Assembly (NCBI GenBank): GCA_964473105.1 | Contig: CAYYNQ010000042.1 | Location: 62,001-126,000, forward strand | Reading direction: 5' to 3' | From: CAYYNQ01 sp964473105 | Lineage (GTDB): Bacteria > Sumerlaeota > Sumerlaeia > MVZB01 | DNA: 64,000 nucleotides | Part shown: piece by piece, positions 1 to 8,287 of the stretch | Layout: every line of letters begins with the position of its first letter | Numbering within the stretch: position 1 is the stretch's first letter | Notes under the pieces: generated by a model | The model's database searches: none | Told to the model about the DNA's origin: nothing | Seen by the model: only the letters and a program-made list of their open reading frames with translations | Translations under genes and position numbers: made by a program

Positions 1-132
1 ACCGGGGGGCAGCATGAACAAGTTGAGGAAGCCATCCTTTCAATTGCCAAGCAGCGGAATGGTGAAACCGGGATCATCAATCTTCTTTTCCGTGGGCATA
101 TTACACTGTTTGTCGATCCCGCCCGGGGATGA
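1..132 (+). CDS. dnaB: Replicative DNA helicase DnaB, C-terminal end (partial)
   Basis: Only the last 43 codons are in the window, in frame from base 1 to the TGA at 130-132. They contain IAKQRNGETG, which matches the conserved IAKQRNGPTG element near the end of the RecA-like ATPase domain of DnaB, followed by a short strand-like segment (INLLFRGHITLF) as in the family's C-terminus. DnaB is the ring helicase that unwinds DNA ahead of the replication fork. The Walker motifs lie outside the window, so the call rests on this one match; another RecA-fold ATPase is possible but less likely. About 150 bases separate the stop from pdxH on the same strand. Confidence 0.7.
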   Translation, partial: TGGQHEQVEEAILSIAKQRNGETGIINLLFRGHITLFVDPARG

Positions 133-261
133 TCCTTCCCTGGAATCCGTATTGGGGATATCATTCTTTGGCACCATATCTTAAACCACTTTCAGTAACA
201 ATGGATTCACCCCGGATTTATGAACATAATTCATGGGCGACCGTTCAGGGTCATGATCAGG

Positions 262-279
262 CTTTCTGTCGACAGAAAG
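262..279. promoter_or_regulatory. Perfect 18-bp palindrome over the pdxH ribosome-binding site
   Basis: CTTTCTGTCGACAGAAAG reads the same on both strands and ends one base before the pdxH ATG at 281. As RNA it could fold into a 7-bp stem with a UCGA loop that hides the only Shine-Dalgarno-like sequence (AGAAAGG). As DNA it could be an operator for a dimeric repressor. There is no U-run after it, so a terminator for dnaB is unlikely. The function is inferred. Confidence 0.5.
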
Positions 280-280
280 G

Positions 281-934
281 ATGAGCCAGTCAACCATGCC
301 GGATGACCGACAAAACAAGGATGCCCCCAGATCGGATCTCAGGCGATGTGACCTTGACCCTGACCCGTTAAACCAATTCCGATTTTGGTTCGGAGAAGCC
401 CGAGTCCATGAACCGAACTTGCCGGAAGCCATGGTGCTGGTAACCATAGGCAGCGGGGGTTACCCGCAATCTCGGGTGGTGCTTCTCAAAGGTTATGATG
501 AACGTGGATTTGAATTTTATACTAACTATAAAAGCCACAAGGCTGTTGAACTGGGAATCACCCCCGCAGCATCCCTGTTGTTCCATTGGAAGGAATTGCA
601 GCGTCAGGTCAGGATACAGGGTCCGGCGGAAAAAATATCGGCCGAGGAGACGCGTCAATACTTCCAGACACGTCCCCGAGGCAGCCAGCTTGGTACATGG
701 GCTTCTCATCAGAGTCGTGTAATCAACAACCGAGATGAACTTGAGGCGGCATTGCGCAGTTATGAACACCGGTATCACGGTCGACCGGTTCCCACCCCAC
801 CCTTCTGGGGTGGTTATAGAGTCAGGCTTGAAACCGTGGAATTCTGGCAGGGAAGACAAAACCGTCTGCACGACCGGTTCTTCTATCGCCGGGATGCAAG
901 ACAGGGATGGATAATCGAGAGACTGGCCCCGTAA
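281..934 (+). CDS. pdxH: Pyridoxamine 5'-phosphate oxidase
   Basis: The FMN enzyme that oxidises pyridoxamine or pyridoxine 5'-phosphate to pyridoxal 5'-phosphate, the last step of vitamin B6 coenzyme synthesis and salvage, in the cytoplasm. At 217 residues it has the normal family length. The FMN-binding split-barrel motifs are in order: SRVVLLK (64-70), FYTNYKSHKAVEL (79-91), QVRIQG (109-114), RPRGSQLGTWAS (131-142), then the PNPOx C-terminal signature EFWQGRQNRLHDR and the terminal ERLAP. An alternative ATG is at 296. The first ATG directly abuts the palindrome at 262-279, which contains its AAAGG, an unusually close spacing. It is convergent with the glycosyltransferase gene downstream. 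Confidence 0.95.
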   Translation: MSQSTMPDDRQNKDAPRSDLRRCDLDPDPLNQFRFWFGEARVHEPNLPEAMVLVTIGSGGYPQSRVVLLKGYDERGFEFYTNYKSHKAVELGITPAASLLFHWKELQRQVRIQGPAEKISAEETRQYFQTRPRGSQLGTWASHQSRVINNRDELEAALRSYEHRYHGRPVPTPPFWGGYRVRLETVEFWQGRQNRLHDRFFYRRDARQGWIIERLAP

Positions 935-1077
935 CTGGTGCGGTTAAATTTAGTATACGCCAAAGACCTCTTACCGAGTTCCGAAGAGTTCCAAAACTGG
1001 ACTGATCCATGTCGTTGATATTCTCGCATAATGTATTGTTATGGCCCAGCCAGTCTATAGGGCTTATTTCAGGTTGA

Positions 1078-3600
1078 TTACAATGTGTTCTGTTCTCGTT
1101 TCAGTTCGTATCCGCGCAGGTTGATGCGCTGGTAACGGCGTTCACCGTATTCGGCGGGATAGAAATGCATCAGCCACAACGGCATGCGGCCCATCTTAGC
1201 CTGCTGGAGGTTACTCATAATACGGATAGAATCAAAGGATTTATCCGCATGAAATGTCAGGCTGAATGAGCCTATTTTCTTAGAATCAACACGGACAGAA
1301 CCTACAGGCTTGTTGGGGGAATGCGGGAGGTAAACCTGGATTTCCGGCCAGTTGAACTCCCGGGAAGTGACTGATGTGATCGGAGTAGCGTCCGAAGTCA
1401 GGGTCAAAGTGTAACGTCCCGCATTTGACCCCGGAGTGGACAACAGATAACCCAATTTGGCGGCCATAAAGCTCGGTTCATAACCCTCGACAATCATATC
1501 CTTGTAATGCAGGGCATCACGCCACAGAATTTTGGAATTGTCATGGTAAAGTGGCCAAGCATCAATAAAGGAGGCTGAAATCTTGTCCGGTGCATGATCC
1601 ACGTTGGGGGAACAATTGATAACAAGCGGCAGTGGGACAGGTTTGGGTGTAACCACACCCCACTCGTTTGCCCTGACCGGGAAATAGTATACATAATAGG
1701 TTCCTGATGGAAAATTGGGTGGCAGCTCCAAAGTGTATCGAGCTGCAAATGGGTGAGATTCCGGGATACACAGGACCGCCCTGGTGTTCAGTGTCAAGCC
1801 GCCTTTTCTGACCGGCATCGGAACCATTTGTTTCCAGTCATGGTGCATTGTATATAGCGCAGCAAGCCGGTAATTTTCAGGATTGTCCCAGAGAATTTCA
1901 AGAGAGAATCTGTCACCGGGCGAAACATTCAACATCTGATTTTGAAAATTAGCATCAGACCGCATGACACGTATTTTGTTGATTTTCAACCCATCATGCT
2001 GGGTATCCGGTTTGGGTATCAGGGTCATGAATTTACTGTCGGAAATATTGATGGGCCGTTCTAATTGACTACTTACAACCAGACCCCCGAATTCCCCGGG
2101 TAGACTTGCCCAGTCAACCCAGCTTCTGGAAAGAGTCTTCAGGGTATCGACACTGTAGCGGTCCAGCGTATAATGACTGGAGGCATATCCCGGCATGTAA
2201 TCCTTCTGGATCAAAACACGCATGTCTGGAAACGCCCGGTTGATGAAATAACCCAGCGAACCAGTCCCATCAGCGGTCGAAATCCTTGACGGTCGTGGTT
2301 CTAGCCGATTGACAACTTGGGCTGGCTGGATCAACTCCCCACGCAGATTGTCCACACGGTTGAACTGTGGCCCCAAAGGGCTCAACAGCACAATGAAAGC
2401 CATCAGCAGCAGGGAACCTGTTACCCAGCCTGCCGACTGACGCCAACCAGAATACAAGGTCCCCGGGAAACGGATAATGTTATTTGAAGCAGGAAGCTCC
2501 AGTAGCAACATGGCTCCGTAAGTCGCAAGAATCATCCCGGGCAGAATCAGGTGTGAAAAATTATAAATATTCAGGTTGTTTAAAGGATAGAGAATGGCAA
2601 TGCAGAACAGGAATGTGATCCGGTAAAACCAGGGCGCGACAAACAGGCCAAGGAAACAAAGACACACGCCAGGAAAAGTCAGCATTAAAAAACAACGGCC
2701 AATATATGTCCGTTGCCAGATATCACCATGCATAAAAGCGCCAGCTTCAGTTGAATGAACCGTATATTTCATGCTGTAACTGTCATATATTCGGAAAGGA
2801 TTCACTTCCTGAAGCCAGAAGACCATAAATAATATAATCATGCCGAGGAATCCGAAAATGATTTTCCATTTTGTTTTCAATCCTTTTGTAAACAGAAAAT
2901 AAATGGCCATTGACGGAAGCCAGATCAGGGATGGGATTTTCCCCATCACGGAGAGACCCATCAAGATGATACAGATGAACCATGTTCGTTTCACCGCCGG
3001 TCGACGCTGGGCGATCCAGAAAAAACCGACCATTGCTGCCTGGCATGCAAGCGTCAGGGGTTCGGTTGTAATCATGCGAGAGAGTTCAACATGATAGGGG
3101 TTCAGCGCCATGGCGGCCATCATAATCAGTGCTCCCAGATAACGGCGCTGCACGGAAACACCCTGATCTCCAAGGGTGTAATAACCGATCATGGGTGTGA
3201 TGGCAACGGTCAGCAGGCCAAAAAAGAGGCTGAATATTCTTGCAAGAGTCCAGATTTCACATCTGAACCATTCACACATCACGCTGTTGTTCGCAACCAG
3301 CCAAGGAAGCATGCGTAACTCAAGCCATTCACCCCTGAAATCAAGAATACTTTCACCTCCGATCATCTTTTCAATGATCAGGGTGTTACTTTTCTGACGA
3401 TCGGATGGAAAATCGATGGGTGGCATATCAAGGTGTTGAAACCTTGACACGAAACCTGTCAGCAACAGCATAATGAACCCGGCCCAAAACAAGACCCGTG
3501 AAACACGCATGAATGGTGACATAGTATGCATGTCATCATCAGGTATTGTTGGGGGGATATCAACAGAGCCGGATCCGGATAATTTATTTATTGGACTCAT
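1078..3600 (-). CDS. GT-C family membrane glycosyltransferase (ArnT/PMT-like)
   Basis: An 840-residue integral membrane protein. Roughly residues 30-410 hold about ten hydrophobic segments; the remaining ~430 residues are soluble and beta-rich, presumably outside the membrane. The first loop after helix 1 carries PPIDFPSDRQ, the acidic first-loop arrangement typical of GT-C enzymes (ArnT, PMT, GT39 relatives) that transfer sugars from polyprenyl-phosphate donors on the outer face of the inner membrane. The ATG at 3600 is preceded by GGGGAG at good spacing, which supports this start. Donor and acceptor cannot be read from sequence. It is divergent from the SGNH-hydrolase gene, and both could act on a cell-surface glycan; that link is an inference from position. 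Confidence 0.7.
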   Translation of the reverse strand: MSPINKLSGSGSVDIPPTIPDDDMHTMSPFMRVSRVLFWAGFIMLLLTGFVSRFQHLDMPPIDFPSDRQKSNTLIIEKMIGGESILDFRGEWLELRMLPWLVANNSVMCEWFRCEIWTLARIFSLFFGLLTVAITPMIGYYTLGDQGVSVQRRYLGALIMMAAMALNPYHVELSRMITTEPLTLACQAAMVGFFWIAQRRPAVKRTWFICIILMGLSVMGKIPSLIWLPSMAIYFLFTKGLKTKWKIIFGFLGMIILFMVFWLQEVNPFRIYDSYSMKYTVHSTEAGAFMHGDIWQRTYIGRCFLMLTFPGVCLCFLGLFVAPWFYRITFLFCIAILYPLNNLNIYNFSHLILPGMILATYGAMLLLELPASNNIIRFPGTLYSGWRQSAGWVTGSLLLMAFIVLLSPLGPQFNRVDNLRGELIQPAQVVNRLEPRPSRISTADGTGSLGYFINRAFPDMRVLIQKDYMPGYASSHYTLDRYSVDTLKTLSRSWVDWASLPGEFGGLVVSSQLERPINISDSKFMTLIPKPDTQHDGLKINKIRVMRSDANFQNQMLNVSPGDRFSLEILWDNPENYRLAALYTMHHDWKQMVPMPVRKGGLTLNTRAVLCIPESHPFAARYTLELPPNFPSGTYYVYYFPVRANEWGVVTPKPVPLPLVINCSPNVDHAPDKISASFIDAWPLYHDNSKILWRDALHYKDMIVEGYEPSFMAAKLGYLLSTPGSNAGRYTLTLTSDATPITSVTSREFNWPEIQVYLPHSPNKPVGSVRVDSKKIGSFSLTFHADKSFDSIRIMSNLQQAKMGRMPLWLMHFYPAEYGERRYQRINLRGYELKREQNTL

Positions 3601-3792
3601 GTGTTCTCCCCATAAACACGGTTGCTCCCAACTTATAACTCTCTGGAAATATCCATTTTATCATGGCATTATTCATTCACCACAAAATAATCAGGCATGC
3701 CGTTCCAAACATGTGCCCGCCTGTGCAGTAACCCATCATGATGAACGCTTGCCCTAAACTTGGAGAACTGTAAAATATGGGCGAAGTAAATA

Positions 3793-5091
3793 TTGTCCAT
3801 TACCAGAATTCTTGAAGCAGCTGGTGGATGCATCCCCTCAAACGAAGGGTATAGGCAGGCAATGATACAGGGATTAGTATTGGCTTTGATTGGGCTGGTA
3901 ATCAGCCCGATTTGGCATCAGTATCAACCGACAACGGCTTATCTTGGTTACCTTGTCGGGCTGGGTTTCGTTGGAACAGGGGTCTTCGTCCAGTTTACTG
4001 ACCTGCTTCTGACAATCCGGAGGCAGCGTATCACCGGAGGGACAAAACGCTCGATTCAAGCTTGTCTCTCAATTCTTGTCCTGTTTACCTTTTACCTATT
4101 CATGGAATTATCGGCAATCATATGGATTCAGTTTTCCGGGAGTCGTGACGGTCTCCGCGAATTTCGCTCGGCCTATCTAAACGAAAAGATGCACCAATTC
4201 ATCCCCCACCCATTCTTGTCTTATGTCAGTAACCCGGAATTAGGGAGGGTAAATAAATACGGTTTCAACGGTCGCGACTGGAGCATGGACAGGAAACCCG
4301 GGGAAATCAAGATCGCATGTATTGGGGGGTCAACAACGGCGGATGGTTATCCGGAAAAGCTCGAGAAACAGCTTGCCAGGAAATTTCCCGACAAACGGAT
4401 TACCGTCATGAACTTTGGGACCTCAGGCTGGACAAGTGCACACTGCCTGGTTAATTACGTGCTGAACGTCAGGCATTTCGATCCGAATTATGTCGTGTTT
4501 CATCAGGGTGCCAACGATTACAAGGCCACATGGCGGAGTGGTTACCGTACAGACTACAGCCATGCTTTCAGGTCGCTGGATAACCCGTCGCTGCCGGTCG
4601 ACTGGCCGCTAGTTCGATACATGAATAGCTATGCGGTGCTTAAATGGAAATATTTCGAGTGGAAAGGCTGGCCTGCCGGCCCGGAACTAAACCAATTAAT
4701 GATGCAGGATGCGGATCCGAAAAGGCATGTGCAGAAGGAATTGCTGCGTATCACGGACATCTATTCTGATAATATCCATGCCCTTATACGTCTTGCGCTT
4801 GATGACGGTGCAGCGGTCATCATGATGACCCAACCTTATTCAAGAGGGAACCTGAATTGGGGGGAAAGCTTTATTCCCTACATGGAACGAATTAATGCCG
4901 CAATCCTCACATGCTCGGTAAAATTCCAGATTCCATGGGTCGACCTGGACAGCAGCCTGAAAGGAAAGGAGGAAAATTTCAAGGATCCGCTCCATCTGGT
5001 CGACAAAGCGGTTGCCTTGAAGGCAGGCAAGGTTGCGACTGTCATCAAAAGAATCATGCCCAATGACCAAAATAAAAAAGGCGAACCCTGA
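3793..5091 (+). CDS. Membrane-anchored SGNH/GDSL-type hydrolase
   Basis: A 432-residue protein with three hydrophobic segments in its first ~115 residues and an SGNH-type domain after that. The four blocks are visible: nucleophile block CIGGSTTADG (block I), glycine block NFGTSGWTS (block II), QGANDY (block III) and DPLHLVDKA with the catalytic Asp-His pair (block V). Such proteins act as esterases or as partners in O-acetylation of surface polysaccharide. The open frame begins with TTG at 3793; the ATG at 3862 (residue 24) just before the first membrane segment is an equally good start, and neither has a strong Shine-Dalgarno. It is followed 48 bases later by the aldo/keto reductase, probably in one transcript. 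Substrate unknown. Confidence 0.75.
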   Translation: MSITRILEAAGGCIPSNEGYRQAMIQGLVLALIGLVISPIWHQYQPTTAYLGYLVGLGFVGTGVFVQFTDLLLTIRRQRITGGTKRSIQACLSILVLFTFYLFMELSAIIWIQFSGSRDGLREFRSAYLNEKMHQFIPHPFLSYVSNPELGRVNKYGFNGRDWSMDRKPGEIKIACIGGSTTADGYPEKLEKQLARKFPDKRITVMNFGTSGWTSAHCLVNYVLNVRHFDPNYVVFHQGANDYKATWRSGYRTDYSHAFRSLDNPSLPVDWPLVRYMNSYAVLKWKYFEWKGWPAGPELNQLMMQDADPKRHVQKELLRITDIYSDNIHALIRLALDDGAAVIMMTQPYSRGNLNWGESFIPYMERINAAILTCSVKFQIPWVDLDSSLKGKEENFKDPLHLVDKAVALKAGKVATVIKRIMPNDQNKKGEP

Positions 5092-5139
5092 CACAGGATC
5101 GGGCCATTCGACACTGACGCCGATTGTGATGAAATTGAT

Positions 5140-6165
5140 ATGCAGTATGAATCTATTGGATCCTCGATATTGAAGGCATCCCGTATTTGGTTTGGCGCAT
5201 GGGCTGCAGGAGGCTGGAACTGGGGGGGATCGAGTGAGAAGAAATCAATTCGTGCCATCCATGCCGCTCTTGCCGCGGGCGTGAATGCCATCGATACAGC
5301 GCCCATTTATGGTTTTGGCCGTTCCGAGGAGATCATAGGCAGGGCAGTTAAGGATCGCCGCGATGAAGTTATCATCGCAACAAAATTTGGATTGAACTGG
5401 GAAACTGACGAGGGTTGTTCCGCGTTCAGATCGACCCGGCAAATGATTGACCGGAAAAACGGGAATATTGTGGTTCGTACGTGTCTATCACCATCCTTCC
5501 TGCGTACTGAATTGGAAAATAGCCTTAGGCGCTTAAAGATCGGGACAATCGATCTTTATCAGTTACATTATCCGGATCGATCCACACCTATCGAGGACGT
5601 AATGGCCGAGCTTCTTGCAATGAAGGAGGAGGGAAAAATCAGGGCGATTGGTATGTGTAATCTGAACAGTGCCCGGCTGGATCATTATTGTACGCTGGGT
5701 GAAATTGTCTCGATACAGCAACATTACAGCATGCTGGACTGTCGAGCAGGTAAGGATACCCTGGAATGGTGTGTTCAGCATAGGGCATCCATGATGGCAT
5801 ACTCACCCATGGAATGCGGGTTATTAACATGTAGGTTTTTGCCCGACCATAAATTTCGCAAGGGTGATTACCGCGCGACAATGCCGCTTTTCGGCTCCGA
5901 GAGGATTGGCAGGCTTGAAATTGTCTTCAAGACGCTTCAGGAAATCGCTGAGGACCATGGATCAACGGCGGCACAGGTGTCTTTGGCCTGGACCCTGGCG
6001 CAGGAGGGGGTTGGACATGTTCTTGCGGGGATTCGCAACGAGAAACAGGCCCTTGAAAATGCCGCTGCCGCCGACCTGGTTTTGACGGATCGTCAGATCA
6101 CCCGCGTGAATACGTCTGTGGAGAAGTATATTCAGATTGAAAGAGAGGCAGCCCATGCGCAATAA
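5140..6165 (+). CDS. Aldo/keto reductase
   Basis: An NADPH-dependent oxidoreductase of the AKR superfamily (341 residues, TIM barrel). The catalytic tetrad is present: Asp52 and Tyr57 in IDTAPIYGFG, Lys82 in ATKFG, and the His in LYQLHYPD (about 144). The order of motifs and the SxxxIxxxxxxSLRRL stretch resemble the AKR families that act on sugars or small aldehydes rather than steroids. It lies 48 bases after the SGNH-hydrolase gene, suggesting co-transcription and perhaps a role in modifying a surface sugar. Substrate cannot be assigned. A region rich in Cys (residues ~196-230) is slightly unusual but not diagnostic. Confidence 0.88.
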   Translation: MQYESIGSSILKASRIWFGAWAAGGWNWGGSSEKKSIRAIHAALAAGVNAIDTAPIYGFGRSEEIIGRAVKDRRDEVIIATKFGLNWETDEGCSAFRSTRQMIDRKNGNIVVRTCLSPSFLRTELENSLRRLKIGTIDLYQLHYPDRSTPIEDVMAELLAMKEEGKIRAIGMCNLNSARLDHYCTLGEIVSIQQHYSMLDCRAGKDTLEWCVQHRASMMAYSPMECGLLTCRFLPDHKFRKGDYRATMPLFGSERIGRLEIVFKTLQEIAEDHGSTAAQVSLAWTLAQEGVGHVLAGIRNEKQALENAAAADLVLTDRQITRVNTSVEKYIQIEREAAHAQ

Positions 6166-6202
6166 CCAACGGGGCAGAAAGGAATAACTCAATACATGGG
6201 GA

Positions 6203-7345
6203 TCAAGTAGTTGAAAATGTCAGGCTGGATACGACATTACACGACAGAGCTGCATGCCGCTTGAGTGGATTGAGATGCCAGGCAACACCTGCAATCATTG
6301 CGGCATTGTCAGTACAGAGGCTTGGGTGGGGAAACCAGAATTTCAAATTATCGACTTCCCGGCTCAGTTCTGCGGTACGGTTGCGTAGGCCGCGGTTGCA
6401 GGCCACACCACCCGTGATCACAATATTCTGAATATTATTTCGTCTTACTTCCGTGAGTGTTTTTTGCAACAGCGATTCAACAGCCGCAAACTGGAATGCC
6501 GCACAGAGGTCCTTTAACACTTGTTTGGGAATCTTCCCGTCATGCTTTCTTATCTGGTGTTGGGCTTCACGTCCCGCCTGCGTCTTGAGACCGCTGAATG
6601 AAAAATCCGGTTTATCCCTTCTCATCATTGGTGGCATGATACGGGGAAATGATCCGTCGTTTCCTTCGGAGGCCATCTTGTCGACTTCTGGTCCGCCCGG
6701 ATAGCCCAACCCCGCAACACGTGCGAACTTGTCGTAAGCTTCGCCCGCAGCGTCATCGCGTGTCTGGATGATCGTTTTGCATTCTCCTGGCGATGAAACT
6801 CGAACAAGGGCTGTGTGTCCGCCTGATACGATCAGGCCCATATGCGGGTAGGGAGGACAATCAACCACCAGATCCTCCGGAAGCTGATCCCCATCTGGTT
6901 TGAGAGGAAGCGTCGGTTTCATAACACCTTTTTCGATGAGAAGGTGCCATCCAGTGGCCGGTTGTAAACGGTTGGCATAGAGATGTCCAGCAAGGTGATT
7001 CACGGTTACTAGCGGCTTGTCATGTAACCAGGCCAGTGCCTTCGCTGTTTCAAGCCCGATAAGTAGGCAGCCAACAAGGCCGGGCCCTTGTGTTACGGCG
7101 ATGGCGTGAATGTCCTCCCAGCCAGTCCCGCTCGTCTCAAGCGCCTGTTCGATCATCGGGAGGCAGGCCTGAATATGGATACGTGCGGCAACTTCCGGAA
7201 CCACCCCGCCAAATTGTGCGTGCAGATTACACTGGGACGATACCAGATTGACTTTTACGCGGCCCTCAGCCGAAACTAGGGCCACGGCAGTTTCATCACA
7301 CGAAGATTCAATACCCAGCATTTGGCCCTTTTTCTCGTTACTCAT
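6203..7345 (-). CDS. tsaD: tRNA N6-adenosine threonylcarbamoyltransferase TsaD
   Basis: Transfers the threonylcarbamoyl group to A37 of ANN-decoding tRNAs, working with TsaB, TsaC and TsaE in the cytoplasm. Visible family motifs: GIESSCDETAVALV at 11-24, the metal-binding HLAGH (117-121), LIVSGGHTALV (171-181), GEAYDKFAR, SFSGLKT and the C-terminal DNAAMIAG. At 380 residues it is longer than the usual ~340. The extra length sits mainly between HLAGH and SGGH (about residues 125-165), where most homologues have only a short acidic loop. ATG at 7345 is the first codon that keeps the conserved N-terminus. It is divergent from the ferritin gene. Confidence 0.95.
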   Translation of the reverse strand: MSNEKKGQMLGIESSCDETAVALVSAEGRVKVNLVSSQCNLHAQFGGVVPEVAARIHIQACLPMIEQALETSGTGWEDIHAIAVTQGPGLVGCLLIGLETAKALAWLHDKPLVTVNHLAGHLYANRLQPATGWHLLIEKGVMKPTLPLKPDGDQLPEDLVVDCPPYPHMGLIVSGGHTALVRVSSPGECKTIIQTRDDAAGEAYDKFARVAGLGYPGGPEVDKMASEGNDGSFPRIMPPMMRRDKPDFSFSGLKTQAGREAQHQIRKHDGKIPKQVLKDLCAAFQFAAVESLLQKTLTEVRRNNIQNIVITGGVACNRGLRNRTAELSREVDNLKFWFPHPSLCTDNAAMIAGVAWHLNPLKRHAALSCNVVSSLTFSTT

Positions 7346-7436
7346 GGAATATCGACTTGCCTCCCGTTATAGACCCGACGGTCAAAGGCACATCATAACA
7401 GTCCGGGCATGTTAGGGTCGAACCTTTTGGTTTCGG

Positions 7437-7450
7437 TTGATCTAGGTCAA
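7437..7450. promoter_or_regulatory. CRP/FNR-like inverted repeat between tsaD and ferritin
   Basis: TTGATCTAGGTCAA differs at one base from the FNR consensus TTGAT-N4-ATCAA and sits in the divergent tsaD-ferritin intergenic region, about 130 bases before the ferritin start. A second, perfect 12-bp palindrome, TGTCATATGACA, lies at 7481-7492. Both are plausible regulator sites for an oxygen- or iron-related gene, but no cognate regulator is in the window and chance matches to such short sites are common. Confidence 0.3.
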
Positions 7451-7582
7451 CATGTGATGGGGACACGAAACAGATGTTCATGTCATATGACAACCCAAAT
7501 CACCCCGGTACATTTTTGATTGTTCATTGAACAGGTGTGGCGTAGTATGCTGAGCCAAACCGATGGATAATGGAGGACAAAC

Positions 7583-8104
7583 ATGGCGGTTACCAAGTCA
7601 ATGCACAGAAAATTGCTGACTCAGGTTAAACATGAGTGGGAAGCGGAGTTCTATTACCTGTCGATGATGGCCTGGTGCCTGAACCATGATTATGACGGTT
7701 TCGGCACTTGGTTCCAGAACCATGCAAACGAAGAGCGGATCCACGGGATGAAGATACTGAAATATCTTAATGAAATCGACTTGGATATCTCAATACCTTC
7801 AGTGACCCTGAAACCGAAAAAGTTCACATCTGTTGTTCAGTTGTTCAAGACCGCTCTTGACCACGAGTGTCAGGTATCGGAATGGATTCATGAACTAGTT
7901 GCTCAGGCGGTGCGTGAGAAGGATTATCGCACACAGAACTTTCTGCAGTGGTATGTAGCTGAGCAGATTGAGGAGGAGGCTGTGGTCAAGACGGCTTTGA
8001 CACGTGTGCGCCGTGCGGGAAAGGATCCGGCAGCACTTCTAATAATCGAAAATGAGTTGTCATCCGGTCTGAACGGAATCAGCAGTGCTGGCTCGGAGGG
8101 TTGA
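7583..8104 (+). CDS. ftnA: Bacterial non-heme ferritin
   Basis: An iron-storage protein that oxidises Fe(II) and stores the ferric mineral in a 24-subunit shell. Its 173 residues form the four-helix ferritin fold. Aligned by eye with E. coli FtnA, all six ferroxidase/third-site ligands are present: Glu18, Glu51, His54 (in NEERIHGMK), Glu95 (LDHEC), Gln128 and Glu131 (in LQWYVAEQIEEE). No haem-binding Met of bacterioferritin is evident, so FtnA type is preferred. A good Shine-Dalgarno, GGAGGA, lies a few bases before the ATG at 7583. The upstream 240 bases hold two palindromes that may be regulatory. It is convergent with pnp. Confidence 0.93.
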   Translation: MAVTKSMHRKLLTQVKHEWEAEFYYLSMMAWCLNHDYDGFGTWFQNHANEERIHGMKILKYLNEIDLDISIPSVTLKPKKFTSVVQLFKTALDHECQVSEWIHELVAQAVREKDYRTQNFLQWYVAEQIEEEAVVKTALTRVRRAGKDPAALLIIENELSSGLNGISSAGSEG

Positions 8105-8287
8105 CAGGCATCTTGGGTTTCTTGATTATCAACCGTTTTACGTTGTCTTCGGCAGTGTTCCTGTAGATGTGGGCTATCCCGGATTCCGGATTATCTTCAG
8201 GATAGTAAAGAAACGGACCCACCTGTGAGTGAGCCCGAATAACCGAATATGATTGGGAAAAATTCCGTAAACGCCAAGATGTTTACG

